A DNA stretch of 64,000 bases from Lycorma delicatula. Lineage: Eukaryota; Arthropoda; Insecta; Hemiptera; Fulgoridae. Made by a program: the position numbers and the translations under genes. Of this stretch, positions 25,810-38,479 are shown in pieces (positions within the stretch are counted from its first letter, which is position 1; every line of letters starts with the position of its first letter). Location: assembly GCF_047948215.1 (NCBI RefSeq), contig NC_134456.1:57119959-57183958 (forward strand), written 5' to 3'. The notes under the pieces are model-generated. The model made no database searches. It was not told the DNA's origin and saw only the letters and a list, made by a program, of their open reading frames with translations.

Positions 25810-26939
25810 GTATAGTAGGATGAATGAAAAAGGAAAAAAAAATTTACCATAAATAACCAAAAAAATCTAAAAGAACAAGATAATATTTAAAGAATTTATA
25901 GTCTACTTTCAAAAAGAGGAAATCCTATCTTTGAAAGAAATGAAGAATAAAATAACGATTCAAATTTTACATTTAAAAAGTTAATATTGAATAAAAAAAG
26001 TATTTTAAGAGGTAAACATTTAAAAATGTGTGTAATTTTTCTGTTAATTCAAGAAAAGTAGGACAAGTTTTAATCTACATTAAAACTGTTTATTTCTGAA
26101 AATTCATCTTCAAGTTATACCTAATGATTCATTGTTATTTATTTTGCAAATCCGTTCAGTGACTTTCCTCGTGAATATAGCTAGAATATCTACATTATAA
26201 AATATGGTGATCATATAAAAAATGAAGCATTAGGTTTTTTTTGAAAATCTTTACGTTTTAGTCAAACTAGTTCATATAGACCAAACAAATATATGTAAAT
26301 TTATGTAAATTTCAGTATCAACCACACCAATGTTTTTTTCTAATTTAACACAAATATTTTTGATATAATTTTTTTCAAAATTCGTAAATGTGATGGAGGG
26401 AGGATATTGCAAAAAGATCAATTTTGATTCTTTTCAGAAGCATTTGGAGAAAGTTTTATTAAAGTGAATTTGCTGCTTATCTTGTATATATATAAATAAT
26501 TTAAAAAATCACCTCCCTCTTAAAATTGAAATTTACGTTTTCTATTCTTTTGTTTTATCTCCCTTCGGTTTAAATATTTTCCAAAAAAAAAAAGTTTGAA
26601 GGTTTATAATAATTTATATATAGAGGTGTCAAGAAATGTCTACAGTTTTTTTTTTTTATTATAGACCCCGGACCTAAAATGGAGAAAATGTTTCAGAAAA
26701 ATTTCTTTTCCTTATTTTAGCCTTTGTTGAACTGGCTGTTGGATTTAGAGAAAACTTTACTTAAGAAAATTTGTTAAGCTTAACCTACATATATGAATAT
26801 TTTTAGAAACATTTTTCTTAAAATTTTTTCCCCATCTCTAAAAATGTTTATAGGCTATATATATTTACTTTCCCGTCTAAATAGCGCTATAGCACACACA
26901 GCTATTGTTCTAGAAGGGAAAGTATTGTAATCGGTTTAA

Positions 26940-27610
26940 TTTGGGCATACGTTGTTTTCGCCGGATCTTGACGTTTTGACACCTGAGGAAACCAACCGGA
27001 TTTAAATTTTCCGGATGTTAATGTTCATTTGTGTGTTCATTGCCGCACTCTGAATCACCTTACATCTCCAGAACTACTATACCGATTTCGACCAAACTTG
27101 ATGAGATCACTTCGGTATATGGGGCAATTATGCCATTAAATTTTTAACTTAAAAGGTCAAGGGGGAGGCTGTAGAGCAAGATCACCCTCAGTATCTCGAG
27201 ATTTCGCCAAATTAAGGTCATATCTTTCTTAGGCACATTTGTAGCCTTAGCCATTAAAAAATAACAATATTTACAAAATCGCACCCCCACCCCAAAATAT
27301 GCTCTAAACTACTCCATGTTGTGACGTCACAGATGAGCGGTAGAATTAAATAAATGAATAAAATATTTAAAATGTTACTCCGTCTGGCTGGGTCTCAAAG
27401 TCGATCATCCGGTTGTCTTGGTATCTGTTGCGCTAAGCCTTGCAAATAGACCAGTCTACCGACCGTACAAGCAAAGTTTTTTAAATGTAAGTAGTGAAAT
27501 TACATTAGTTTAGTTATTGCTGACCGTCGCCGGTAGTACCGCCATACCTGCGCGAATTAAATTCGGTATGGGCGCGCGCTTTAGTTAGAATCATTGAATT
27601 ATACAAACGA
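26940..27610. repeat. Unclassified GC-richer repeat-like stretch
   Basis: A block of mixed composition in AT-rich surroundings. It contains cagaactactataccgatt, a string typical of the non-coding ends of insect DNA transposons, a C-run near 27283-27295, gtgacgtcac, and a GC-rich end (gggcgcgcgc near 27570). No open frame and no clear terminal repeats were found, so the class is left open. Confidence 0.3.
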
Positions 27611-30539
27611 AAAAATATTACATTTAATTAAGACGATAAATATTTTTAATTAAGTTGTATATGAATGTGTGTATAAGCCATGCAACAAAAAAAAAACAGT
27701 TTTTAGCTGCGTGACGGGAAAGTCCTAAAATTGTTTTGTCAGCTTTTTTGTTTTGTAGCACTAACTCTTTTAATTTTTATTACTAAAAAAAAAGTTTTAT
27801 ATTTTTCTCCATCACATAAAGGGCTACTCTTTTTCATTCAAGAGATCTGAATTCATATGATTAAAACATAGTGACTTGTCTATCTTGAATTTTAACCAGT
27901 TATACTTCAGAGAAAATTATAATAATAAATTCGCGTTACATTCACTAAAAGTTTGAATCCATTCCAAGAAAAAAATCGAGAATAACGGAAAGTATATTGA
28001 AGGTTGCAGAATTTTTCTATTCTTAAAATTACAACCGAGTGGAAATAAATATTTTACTCAATAAATGTTCCAAAGTAAATAAAAATTTGGTTGTTTGTTA
28101 GTATCGATCTTTTATTTTTAAAATCGAGTATCATTGTCTGAGAAAAAAAGAAAAATCGTAACAAACCATCAAAGAGGAAATCAGGGTTAGTAGTTCATTA
28201 TTTCATTCTTTTACAATGCGATCTCAATGTAATTGTGTAGAATAATTGTCGCTATAGATTAAGTATGTAGGTTTACAATAGAACAAAAGGTATCAGTATT
28301 AACATTTCAAGGAAAGGAATTGGTGTATTGTTTACTAAAATCAAGGTATTTTTCAATGGTCGATTCTTTTATATACGTACAATTGAATAGAATACCAATA
28401 TTACAATCTGTATGTAATAATATTGTATTTGTTAATATAAAGATATTAAACTGCAAGTGTGTAATATATTTAATATTGAATCTCTAGTTAAAAGAAAAAG
28501 CTATTTTGTAAAATACCTAAAATATCCTAAATACTTAAATTTTAAATAAAAAATATAATATTTTTAGAGAAATCTAGATTGTAATAATAAATTTTAATTA
28601 ACAATATTTTTTTAAATATTTATATAAGAGACGGGTTTTATTAGAAACTTATATTTCTTTGTCATACATAAAAGGGGATTGGTTTTTTATTGCTGATTTT
28701 AATTATTGTACTTTGAAACAGTATGTCAAGTATAATTCTTGATAAGTTGCAAAAATAGTCAAAGTGATAAGAAAATCTGAACGAAGCACTGAATATTTTT
28801 CTAATAAATTTGTCATATGATTTTTCATGAAACAAAAAAAATGTAATTTACTTTACTTGAATGATGATGAATTGTGAAAGTTATAAATAAAAGATCGAAA
28901 ACGTTAAATATATTAAAGTGAATTATTTCATGTAGTTTAACGAAACAAAAGGGACGAATAATAAAATATAAAAATTTACTTTTTATAGAAATGTGGTTTA
29001 TGAAAGATAAGGAAATCGACCGTTCATTTTTCAATAATATTCATAGTAAAATACCGGTATCAATGACCTTTCTTGAAACTGAACATTTTTACTTTTCCTG
29101 CTATGAAAAGAATAAAGAAACGAAAAATCATACTTTTCATTGGTTTACATTTAATATTTTTTATTATAAAATTCGTTAATTAAGAAATACGATGAAGTGA
29201 ATTATATCATTTATTATTATTTCTTAATAATAAATAAACTAAAGTAGAATTCATATATATTTTCAGTATTCATTTCAAACCGTTCTTTACGTAACAATTA
29301 TATTTAAAGATATTTTTGTCAAGTACACAGGTGTCCTGAAATACATAGAAAAACTTCGGGAGTAAATTCCTCACAACAAAATAAAAATCATTTTTTATAA
29401 CTATATCCGGAAGCATTTAGTTTTCCATTTGCCGACCATTTTATATTTTTACAACGCACATTCCTTTACTGAAAACGATTTGAGATATTTTTATAAAATC
29501 AGGGATACTTGTTGAAAAATAAATACATAAATATTTCGTTAAAAAATTTTTAAGTTTTGTTATTATTATTTTTTTTTCACTTAGAATATCAGTTTAGATA
29601 TTTAAACCAAATTTTATTAAAATATCTTAATCAAATCTTGTGATGTAAATTTATACTGGAAAAGATAGAGAGGATTTTTTGTCCAATGTTTCTCCACTCA
29701 CTTCAGGGATTGCTATATGTATACAAACAATTATGAATTCCAAAACATTTAATTTTTTGGTTAAGTGAAAAGAAAATAAGACTATAATAGATAAAGTAAT
29801 TTCAATATGAAATCGACCAACACTGAGTATTTTTAAGAGGAATTATATTCGCCTCTAATTTTTTCAGCAAAAGAATATTTTTCCTAATTGGGTATAAAGA
29901 ATAATCCGCAATAATTTCGTAAAAATTCATTTAGTAATTTTAAGTTTTCAATCAATTTACAAACGAGATAATAACTTCCAGGATGATCAAATTGTTTATA
30001 GAAACTTTGTTCATACAATCATAAAAATTAATGTTTACATAGGTCTTCTGAAGCTAAACAACGATAACTTATCTGAGTTGGAAAACAGTTAAAATAAGAA
30101 AACTATAATTATCTAAATTTATAAAAATAATAATAAGTTATACCATCCTAAATTAGTAACTAAGATGTTTTTATACAACAAAAAAATTTTGCTTATGTCC
30201 ACGTTTTATTCCATAATAGTCATAAATCCTTCAAAGATTTTCCATATTTAAAAAAAATAGTTTATCTTGTACTTATTTTATCCAACTTGTTTGAAATAAT
30301 GTACAATATAATTATTGTAAAACAACGCATTTAATTGTAAATACGTATTACTATATTCGTATTTAATTTTAAATACAATTAGTATCACCATTCTGATAGA
30401 GTGGGATTGTAATATTCATCAAGAACTTATTTCATGCAAATGTATTAAAAGTAGAAATTGCATGAAAGGGTTGTTGGACGTTGTAAGCTGCTACATTAAA
30501 AAAAATTACACATTACAAAACAAAGGCTGCAAAACAGTT
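27611..30539. other. AT-rich non-coding stretch
   Basis: No supportable gene; short frames are low-complexity. The segment from about 29329 starts ggtgtcctgaaatacat, which may be a transposon edge, but no partner end was found. Confidence 0.5.
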
Positions 30540-30931
30540 CATTTACGAAAGAATGTAGTGACAATGAGAGAGCATATTAAAAGACGTCTATGCCAATCTT
30601 CGTTACTTTGACTGTCTTGATGCATTATACATAAAGATTCATCCTCAGAAAATGTACACTGCTCGTCTATTACATCGATAAGGCTATGAAAATAATTTAC
30701 AGTTGATTATTTTAGACTAAATTTAAGTCGATTACTAAAAATTAAGAATTAATAAATAACTTATGAGTGATAAAGTTGATTTTAATTTTAGGTTTTGTTA
30801 ATGAACAAAACAGTAGTTAACAGAATTCCAGACAAAACAGTGGTATTACATGTGAGAACACTTCATAATTCCTAATTTATTCCACGATTTCTCCTGAGGA
30901 ATTATTGGGCCTTATATTGTTAAAAGAGAGA

Positions 30932-30946
30932 GTTGTCACTGATACT
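30932..30946. repeat. Target-site duplication, left copy, of SINE B
   Basis: gttgtcactgatact, identical to 31246-31260. Confidence 0.9.
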
Positions 30947-31245
30947 TTCTTTCTTTCTTTTTTCTGTTTAGCCTCCGGTAATTACCTTTCAGATAATACT
31001 TAGAGGATGAATGAGAATGATATGTATGAGCGTAAATTTAGTGTAGTCTTGTACAGTCTCAGTTCGACCATTCCCGAGATGTGTGGTTAATTGAAACCCA
31101 ACTACCAAAGAACACCGGTATTCACCACCTAGTATTCAAATCCGTGTAAATAACTGACTCTACTAGGACTTGAACGCTGGAATTCCCAACTTCGAAATCA
31201 GCTGATTTGAGAAGACGCGTTCACCACTAGACCAACCCAGTGAGT
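30947..31245 (-). mobile_element. tRNA-derived SINE, family B, full-length
   Basis: On the minus strand the head carries an A box (tggtctagtgg, plus-strand 31224-31234) and a B-box-like gttcaagtcc (plus-strand 31166-31175). A tRNA-unrelated body contains ggtgttctttggtagttggg and a caaatcagctgatttcgaag segment. It ends in an AAAGA-type simple repeat, seen on the plus strand as ttctttctttctttttt. The 15-bp perfect target-site duplication at 30932 and 31246 fixes both ends. Non-autonomous: transcribed by polymerase III and mobilised by a LINE. A related copy lies at 37178-37350. Confidence 0.85.
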
Positions 31246-31260
31246 GTTGTCACTGATACT
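31246..31260. repeat. Target-site duplication, right copy, of SINE B
   Basis: gttgtcactgatact, identical to 30932-30946. Confidence 0.9.
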
Positions 31261-31625
31261 AATGCATATTATGTTCACTCGACACCACTTAAGTTTCTGA
31301 ACTTGTATGTTACCCAATATAACTTTTGTAGCAAGATGGAGTTACAAGCAACATCCGAAATCATATATGAATGTCCAGGATAGTCTTGGAGTATCCTTTT
31401 TCCTAATCATATATTTTATTGATATGGAAATATGATGTGGCTGGCCAACTTATCTGATCTTATGACACATCTTTCTATTGGGGGTAATGTCCAGTTAGAG
31501 ATTAATTGAATACCTGTGAATATGCTGCTAAGAGTGATGGATGAACAATGAACCAGAATAACAATCCATCCACCAAAATGATCATCTAAAGGATGTTATT
31601 TTTATGAAATTAGATATAGCTCACA

Positions 31626-34507
31626 CAATTTAAATGCTTTAGTATATAAAATTTGTTTAAGTGTTCAAAACCTAAATATATTTATGAATATATTGTTCAT
31701 TAAGTTTGAAGATGAGCAAATTCACTGACATACTAGTATTCTCTTTTTTCTGTTTAGCCTCTGAAAACTCCGTAAGATATTTTTACATTAAAATAATGTT
31801 GATCTTGACGTAGAAGCTTCTGTTGTAGACCAACCTACAGCTTGAGTCTGTGAATAGAGCTTTCGATCAACAGCTGACAGAAAACCACGCATTTCAACCG
31901 TTTCAGAGGACTGAGATCCTCTATTCTTTTAGCATAATTTGAATAAAAAGAAAAGTTAGTTCTCTTGAAGGCACATTTTTTAACTTTTGACGATCCAATA
32001 TCGACAGCCAAAATAAACAATCAAAACTCATAAAAGTTCGCTAAATGTGCTAATTTACGCTAATTACAATTACAACTACAAAGATAATAATAACTATTTT
32101 ATAGATGATTAGTATATAGATTTGAACGCAGAGATCTTTTTCTGTTACTGTTAACAGAAATACAATGAAATAAAAGGATTAATTTGTTCTCTTTAATGAA
32201 TATCTTTAATATCTTAACTCCCATTATGAATATTGTAATAATTCTTAATTGAGACAACTACCAATCCTCTAAGATATAAATCAGCCTAGTGATTAAATAA
32301 AATATTTCAGTAGTCTCTACGTGATGCGCGCACGGGAACGCCCTATTTATCATTTTCATGTACAAAAGATTATATATATATACTTATTTCAATATACATT
32401 GCGCAACATTAGGATTTTTATCAAATTATAATTTCATTATCATCTCTTACAGGATTTAAATATGGAATCTGTGAAATCAGTAATGAACTGCTCGTCAGTT
32501 ATTAAAAGCTACTTCTGATGAGTAACTAAGGATCAATAACTAGCTGATAGGGTGATTCCTCTCGATTAGTTATTTGTATTAATAAAACAGTTATTATCTT
32601 ACGCCATAAATTAGCTCAGTTTTCATTTTAATTATTGAAGTAGGGTATATATTTCATTTCTTGGATTAATTGAATGCAGGTTGATTTTATAATTTCTTTA
32701 ATAAGTCTCAAAATAACGATGGTTTACACAAAATAAAACATTATCATAGTCGATAAAAAATTGTCTTCCACTCATTAAAAATGACCGAATGCAGACTAAG
32801 GTCAAGGTAGTCTACTTATGAATATTTAATAGACCACATTGATGCGTAGTAGAACAAAAATAGTGTCCTAAAATTAATTATAGGTAATCAATAAACTTGT
32901 ATTTATAGAAAAATATTTGTAACTCGTAACCTATTTACATACTTAAGTAACACACCTAAAATAGTAACAAAAGGTCAAGGCTAACTATACATAATACGGT
33001 ACAAGCTGTAAAAAATGAATGAAGGAATAAACAGTAATATCTATCAGCAAAATTATAAATATTATTTCATAATATGGCTACAAGAAAAGCTTGAACGTTT
33101 TTCTTGTACTTTCTATTTCAGTGAATTTCAACGTAGATTTAAAGACATGTTTTAATTTTGTGATTTTTACATGGTGAATAATTACTACGTACAAGTAGAC
33201 TACGCGGAAAATGTAAATAGACGTAGTACTAGCGAGAGGATCAGTAAGTCACGCCTCAGTAAATTGATGCTGAGACACACTGACAGAGAATGATGTAAGT
33301 GGACATATAATTTTAAAAGATAATTTTGTAGGATAGATTGCCCTATAACATTTAAAAGTGTTTTAGGCAGTTAGAAACGAGCGTCATCGCTTTGATGTGC
33401 TGGAACGCAGTATAGCAGTATAATCGTAAAGCAGACACAACTTAGTAGGCGGATATAACAATCTGCATTGTACTGACGTTTCCTGTTTGTCTGATTCATT
33501 ACAAAACAAATTAAAAACTAAATAAATTAGCTTTTGCTTGTCTAAGTTTTGAAAAATGTGGAAATCTTTCCACGCGTTCCTTCTACACTTCAGCTTTCTT
33601 CCCTCTCACTTTAATCCTTTTATGAAGTGGTTCTGTATATAACATCTCTTCTTGCTACTTTACTTCCATTACGGCGTAATAGAACTGGTCTCTTACTGGT
33701 GACAATTTTGCACTTTCTCCATTCTATAACATGATGAAAAAAATTGTTCTGCGTTCTATGAACCATTACAAGACCATAACAGCATAGATGTAAGGAATCG
33801 GATACCTACTGGTTTTCTGTGGAACACTGAACTTCCATCTGCCTCTAAAAAATTAGTTTTGCTTAGTCTTTTGAAATTCATTACATAAGCATTACCGTCG
33901 TTTTTAACTTATATGCCAGTAAAAATCATTCAATCACTCTATTAATTATCTGTGTTTAAACGAAAGATTATTTGCGAAAGAGTAATTTGGTAAATTTTCT
34001 TGTAATTTTCGGTATTCTGAAGTTACCGTTCTGAAATTATGGAAATCCAAAAAACTACAACTTTTCCCAAATCCAGCTAGAGCAACTAACCTATTTAATG
34101 GAATGGAATTAGGTAAATTACGCTACAAAATCGCCTTTGTATTCTAGGTATTGTCATACACTACCACTGAATTTAAATACGTTACGTAAAAGACGATTTA
34201 CACTAAGGTTAACTTTACTCTGATTCATGTTACAATCAAGAATACTATCTTTGACATTTTGAATACACCCTTATCGAGAAAGGTTTAAAATCCTTTGTTG
34301 TGATGTATCTTTAATATTTTATGCAAACAACAGTAAGAATGCAGTATTCTAATTTTATTAACAGAATATTCTTATACGTAACAACACTTAATATTAATGT
34401 AAATGCGAAAGTCATAGCAAGATAACAAGAATAAAGCAAAATTTTTTTACAACAAAACTATACTTTTTTCCTACACATAGAACTAGTAACAAAACTGACG
34501 TAAAGGA
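31626..34507. other. Mostly AT-rich non-coding stretch
   Basis: Contains a SINE B tail fragment (31738-31790) and a minus-strand frame at 31835-32020 with a weak FGGY-kinase-like start (see findings). Less AT-rich patches lie at 33180-33530 and 33550-33960, with no recognisable gene. Confidence 0.5.
31738..31790 (-). mobile_element. SINE B 3'-end fragment
   Basis: ttctgtttagcctc and the adjoining T-rich stretch match the 3' end of the complete SINE B copy near 30955-30980, and the rest diverges. A 5'-truncated copy is the likely explanation. Confidence 0.4.
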
Positions 34508-34515
34508 ATTTTATA
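34508..34515. repeat. Probable 8-bp target-site duplication, left
   Basis: attttata, repeated at 34678-34685 immediately after the SINE tail. Short and AT-rich, so only probable. Confidence 0.5.
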
Positions 34516-34677
34516 CCGGCCTCCGTGGGGCGAGTGTAGCGTCTACGCCTTTTAGCTGGAAATCTTGGGTTCGAATCCCGGCCAGGCATGGAATTTATCA
34601 TATGTTACAAATTTTCATTTGGGCTAATTGATCATGGCAGTCGATGCCCGCACATCTAAATGAAAAACAAAAAATAG
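34516..34677 (+). mobile_element. tRNA-Lys-like SINE (family A) with a LINE-type 3' tail
   Basis: The head has an anticodon-loop-like cgccttttagc and a consensus B box ggttcgaatcc (34568-34578). The body has catatgttacaaattttc. It ends with a 30-nt segment (34621-34650) that begins gggctaattg and ends agtcgatgcccg. The same 30-nt module ends two LINE relics in this window (53941-53970 and 57871-57900), with 11 nt (agtcgatgccc) identical in all three. The tail would let the LINE reverse transcriptase recognise the SINE RNA. Confidence 0.8.
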
Positions 34678-34685
34678 ATTTTATA

Positions 34686-36489
34686 TGAAAAAATATCACA
34701 TGTAATAAAGAGTTGTAACAAATAAAATTAAGTAACGAGGAAGGATGTAGCTTCAAGTTAAAAATAATTTTGTTTATAAAAATGAAGCAAAATTGTTAAA
34801 TAAAAAAAATAATATATTTTTATTAAAATTAAAGAAAAAGATTTCAAACTTAATAGTTTATGTACAAGCATAAATTTTTTTAAGAGCATAAACAACACAA
34901 AAATTTATATGGAGATATTACAGTTTTGTAAGATGTCAAATATTACATTACGAAAAAAAATTAATTTAATTGAAAGTAAAATAATGAGCACTTTTATTTT
35001 TTCATTTGCTCCTTGGTTATATCTTACAGTACAATTGTCATAAATATAAAAAAAAATATATTTTCAATTTTATTACATTTTTTCTTTAATAATTACGTCT
35101 ATATTGGGCTATTTTAGAATAAGCTTGCTTTTGAGAGGTAAATTTTTTTATTCCCTAATTAGAAAATAGATGTGCCTACCCACGTCTAAACTATTTTCAA
35201 TTAGCCTGAAAATAATTTGACAGTTATTGATAACAATTATTTATTTACATCTTCTTAAGCTGACAGAACTTTGAGTATAATTTTAAGTAGCTCAATTTTG
35301 AATGAGAATTTCTTGTTTTAATATTGTAAAATCGATTTACGAGAATATAGCCTCGTAATAATTTTGGTTTTCGTGTTAAAACTGTTGAAAATTTGAATAT
35401 TTATTTGTAGTAATTAAAAGTACACAAAATCTTGCTTCGAAAAATGTTTCTCACAAAAGCGAAATGTAAAAAATGTTGAAGTTCCTTTAAATTTTTTACA
35501 TGTATGAAAAATTAAACTAGGAAAAGCATTCTCAAAACACATTTTGGAGCCCTCCAACTGAAGTAAAGATATATATAAATGTCTCGAACATGGTTCCGCT
35601 AATAAGATAATTAACAATAATTAGTAAGTGATGTATCCACCTTACCAGCAAATAAGTGTTAAATCCTCGAGATCTTTCGGTTTTTTCATACCATCATCAG
35701 GAGTTAAAATATTGTAATAAAGTCAAAAGTTAGAATACGTTACGTATACATTCCTATAATAGGAATTAAATGAATGCGCAGTTCATGAAAGCCCATATTT
35801 TTTTTCTTACGTACACTGTTAATATATATGTGTTTTTTTATGTTAATTATTTGCAATTAACATAAAACAACCAACATTAACAGAACAACTAACATTACCA
35901 TTAACAGAAATGGTTATTGGTCCAAGTATCCGATTATTTTGTTTTTTCTTAGTAAACTTTATATCACACGCGGACGTCTGAACCGAATTTACGAAATTTA
36001 GATAATGAATTTATTTCGCCTGACTGATATCGAAGCTATATTTATAAATATTAATTATCCTCTTTGTGATTTAATTTTTTTTTCATATACTGCCTCTCAT
36101 AAACTATAGTTTGCTAAAAAGAAATTGGCCTAAATAGTAATAGGATAAAAATCAACATTATTGTGTAATTCAGAAAGTTCTGGTTTTACAGTTCGTACGC
36201 ATTTAAGAGTAATAATAATCAATTTGATATTAAATTTCTTTTACTTTATTTTTGTAGACTTGAAAGTTTTTTTAATTAAATATTAAATATATTTATTTTG
36301 TGAATGGAATACTTACATAAATGATTAAATTTCAAAAGGTCACGTAGTTACATAATTTTAAATGATTCTATAACAATATGCTTAAAAAATTGGAATTATT
36401 TAAAAAAAATAACGCTTATTAAAATGTATTAAGTAATTCAATATCCTAATCCAAGAAAAAATTAATGAATTAAAAATAATAAAAACAAG
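34686..36489. other. AT-rich non-coding stretch
   Basis: No gene recognised. It includes a 13-bp-stem hairpin at 35836-35867 (loop 35849-35854). Confidence 0.55.
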
Positions 36490-36638
36490 AGAGCTTCGTA
36501 GCTGAGTAGGTAGCGTCTCAGCGTTTCGTCCTGGGATCCCAGGTTTGAATCGCGGTCAGGCATGGCATATTTTTATACGCTCAATGGCCATAGCTGTTTG
36601 GTGCTGCCCGCTCTTTCGTAACAAAATAAATAGATAAA
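36490..36638 (+). mobile_element. tRNA-derived SINE (family A-related)
   Basis: tRNA-like head with A-box-like tagctgagtagg and B-box-like ggtttgaatcg (36542-36552), then tcaggcatggca as in copy 34516. Its tail (tcaatggccatagctg...gctgcccg) is a diverged form of the LINE-type tail, followed by aacaaaataaata. Confidence 0.65.
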
Positions 36639-37177
36639 GATTTATATCCTGGCTATATTTTTTCTTTTTTAAAAAATGAAAACTAATATTTTAATAAAAA
36701 AGTTTGGCTCATAATATCATCATTTAAAAATCCTTTACATATTTAAATTGATTCTAATCGGGTAAAAATCTAAAATAAGACAATTATTGCCAACATTTGT
36801 TGGCCTTTTTCAATAAAACTGACTCTTACAGATCCATTTTTGAGCGTTACATCTTCAGAATCTGACCTGTCTGAATGCAGCTAATGTGAAATTCTTGAAA
36901 CGTAACTTAAGCAAAAAATCTATAGAGGAGAACGAGAAAAAACTTCAGATGTAAACTAAACGTAAAGTCAGACTTTGATAATTTAAAAACTGTCATGGTA
37001 ACTAGAAGTGTAATTTCAGTTAATTTGGATGAAATTTTTTCGTGTGTTATAATTATTACTATACCATTCAAGAATTACGTCTTTCCATAACACCATATTT
37101 TAATGTTATTCTGAATATGCTTTTATATTTTTGCTTCCTTTTTCCATGTTCCTAAAGGCCACATCCTAGGTATATGA
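36639..37177. other. Non-coding stretch
   Basis: No gene recognised; AT-rich with no clear repeat. Confidence 0.5.
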
Positions 37178-37350
37178 GGCCAAACCACCGCGTTAGTCTA
37201 ATGGTTAAACTCGTCATCGCAAATCAACTGATTTCGAAGTGGAGAGTTCTAAGATTCACTTACCGTACTTTTATACGGATTTGAATACTAGATCGTGGAT
37301 ACCGGTGTTCTTTGGTGGTTGGGTTTCAACTAGCCACACGTCTCAGGAAA
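37178..37350 (+). mobile_element. SINE B, diverged copy
   Basis: Collinear with the complete copy at 30947-31245 in opposite orientation. Shared blocks are the tagtctaatgg A-box region, aaatcaactgatttcgaagt, acggatttgaatacta, and accggtgttctttgg with ggttgggtttcaa. The 3' part differs, so this is another subfamily or a truncated copy. Confidence 0.7.
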
Positions 37351-37424
37351 GGTCTCGGGGATGGAGTTTTCAGATCCTCCGCCGTAAATCGTTGAAAATT
37401 TGATCTAGGAACTTTATATTTTCA

Positions 37425-38215
37425 AACAGGATGGTCTTCTTACTTCAGAACGTAGGCGGGAAATTAAAGCCCAGGGTTTTACATCTTGGCCGGCCAGGTG
37501 AGATGACTTCCCTGCGCCGTTGCACGGATGGTATATTTTCAATTGTCTTTGATCTGTACATGTTTAGGTGGATTTCCCTCAATCGATATATTACGAAATT
37601 TCTTTCCGGGCATTGTTCTTTTCGTGAGAGACAGGCTAGGTTTCGTTTAGCAGATTCAGGCCTATGCCCGGATTGCGGGGTTGATGACACGATGGACCAT
37701 GTCCACGTCTATTCCCGGTACGAGGCTGAGTGTACCACAATAGTTAGAGAACTTGAGAGAGAGTGAACTCCTTTCTGGATCTCCGAGTTAAGTGGAAGTT
37801 CCGTGGAGAGTGGTCGATAGTTGATTTCCTCCGTTTCCTTGCATTACGTAGATCGGCTGAAGGTATTTAAACGGAATAGGATCCCGGGTGGGGACTAGGT
37901 TAGCTAGTTTAGAGGGTGATATTGTAGGAAAAGAAACGTGAGAATGTCCGAAAAAAGCCTAAAGCAAAGGCGTTGGCTGAGATAATCATTTTTACTGATG
38001 TAAATGTCTGCCGAGACATTTGCATCGGTGACATCCCGACTGAGGCCTGGCTGGTGACTGTGAGGTGTTATCAGTTAGAGGTCCTCACTCTGGAGATCGT
38101 GAGGTCTCACGATCCTTACCGGCCTTACCGGCCCCTCAGAGCTCTCAACGGAGGGGGTGGTGTGGCGACCGGAATCGCCACAGCGTCTTCCCCTACAGGG
38201 TCTGGATGTACCTGG
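37425..38215 (+). pseudogene. 5'-truncated R1-clade LINE: ORF2 C-terminus and 3' UTR
   Basis: The frame at 37431-37766 includes RWISLNRYITKFLSGHCSF, then ARFRLADSGLCPDCG with DHVHVYSRYEAE. This is the R1-clade C-terminal zinc region (C-x2-C-x7-H-x4-C), except that the last cysteine is replaced by serine. The intact ORF2 in this window has TGHGSFRSYLCARLRV and CPYC...H...C at the same place. After a frame change, WSIVDFLRFLALRRSAEGI leads to a TAA at 37868-37870. The GC-rich sequence to about 38215 is probably its 3' UTR. No poly(A) is obvious, so the right end is approximate. Non-functional. Confidence 0.7.
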
Positions 38216-38479
38216 AATTATACGTTTAAATTATATTTTCATTTTTTTTTTTTATGTTTTTGATCTCGTTACTGAGTGTTCTTCGTTATTACTTTATCTT
38301 ACTGGTGTGGGCCATGTTTTCTCAGATGAATATTATTCTTGCTTTTTAACGATCAGTTAGCAGTCGCTGTGATATTTGAGCATTACTTTCGATGTAAGAT
38401 TTTAATGTATTTCTGTTTTAAGCTTCTTGTTTTTAGTTTACGTGTCCTGCTGCACTTGAGTAGTAATTGATCCAAGTGA

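Larger units (their letters stand above)
23346..26939. other. AT-rich non-coding stretch
   Basis: No supportable gene. Two 88-codon frames (24177-24443 and 25157-25423, both starting with GTG) match nothing known. The second begins with a fairly balanced stretch (GQVNPKGTVDFSGVNLFEEL) that could be a remnant of coding sequence, but nothing proves it. A (TA)n tract lies at 25761-25809. Confidence 0.5.
30540..31625 (+). pseudogene. Decayed mariner-type (DDE superfamily) transposase gene, split by a SINE
   Basis: Three-frame reading gives pieces in the order found in a common arthropod mariner-like transposase. GFVNEQN lies near 30790-30815, GIIGPYIV at 30898-30921, and a weak DLM/HLS region follows after the inserted SINE. 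The characteristic C-terminus NDHLKDVIFMKL lies at 31577-31612. The intact protein would be a cut-and-paste transposase with a catalytic acidic triad. Here stops and frame changes are frequent and no catalytic residue can be assigned with confidence. The gene was already in place when the SINE (30947-31245) inserted, because a 15-bp piece of it is duplicated on both sides. Terminal inverted repeats were not found. Confidence 0.6.
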
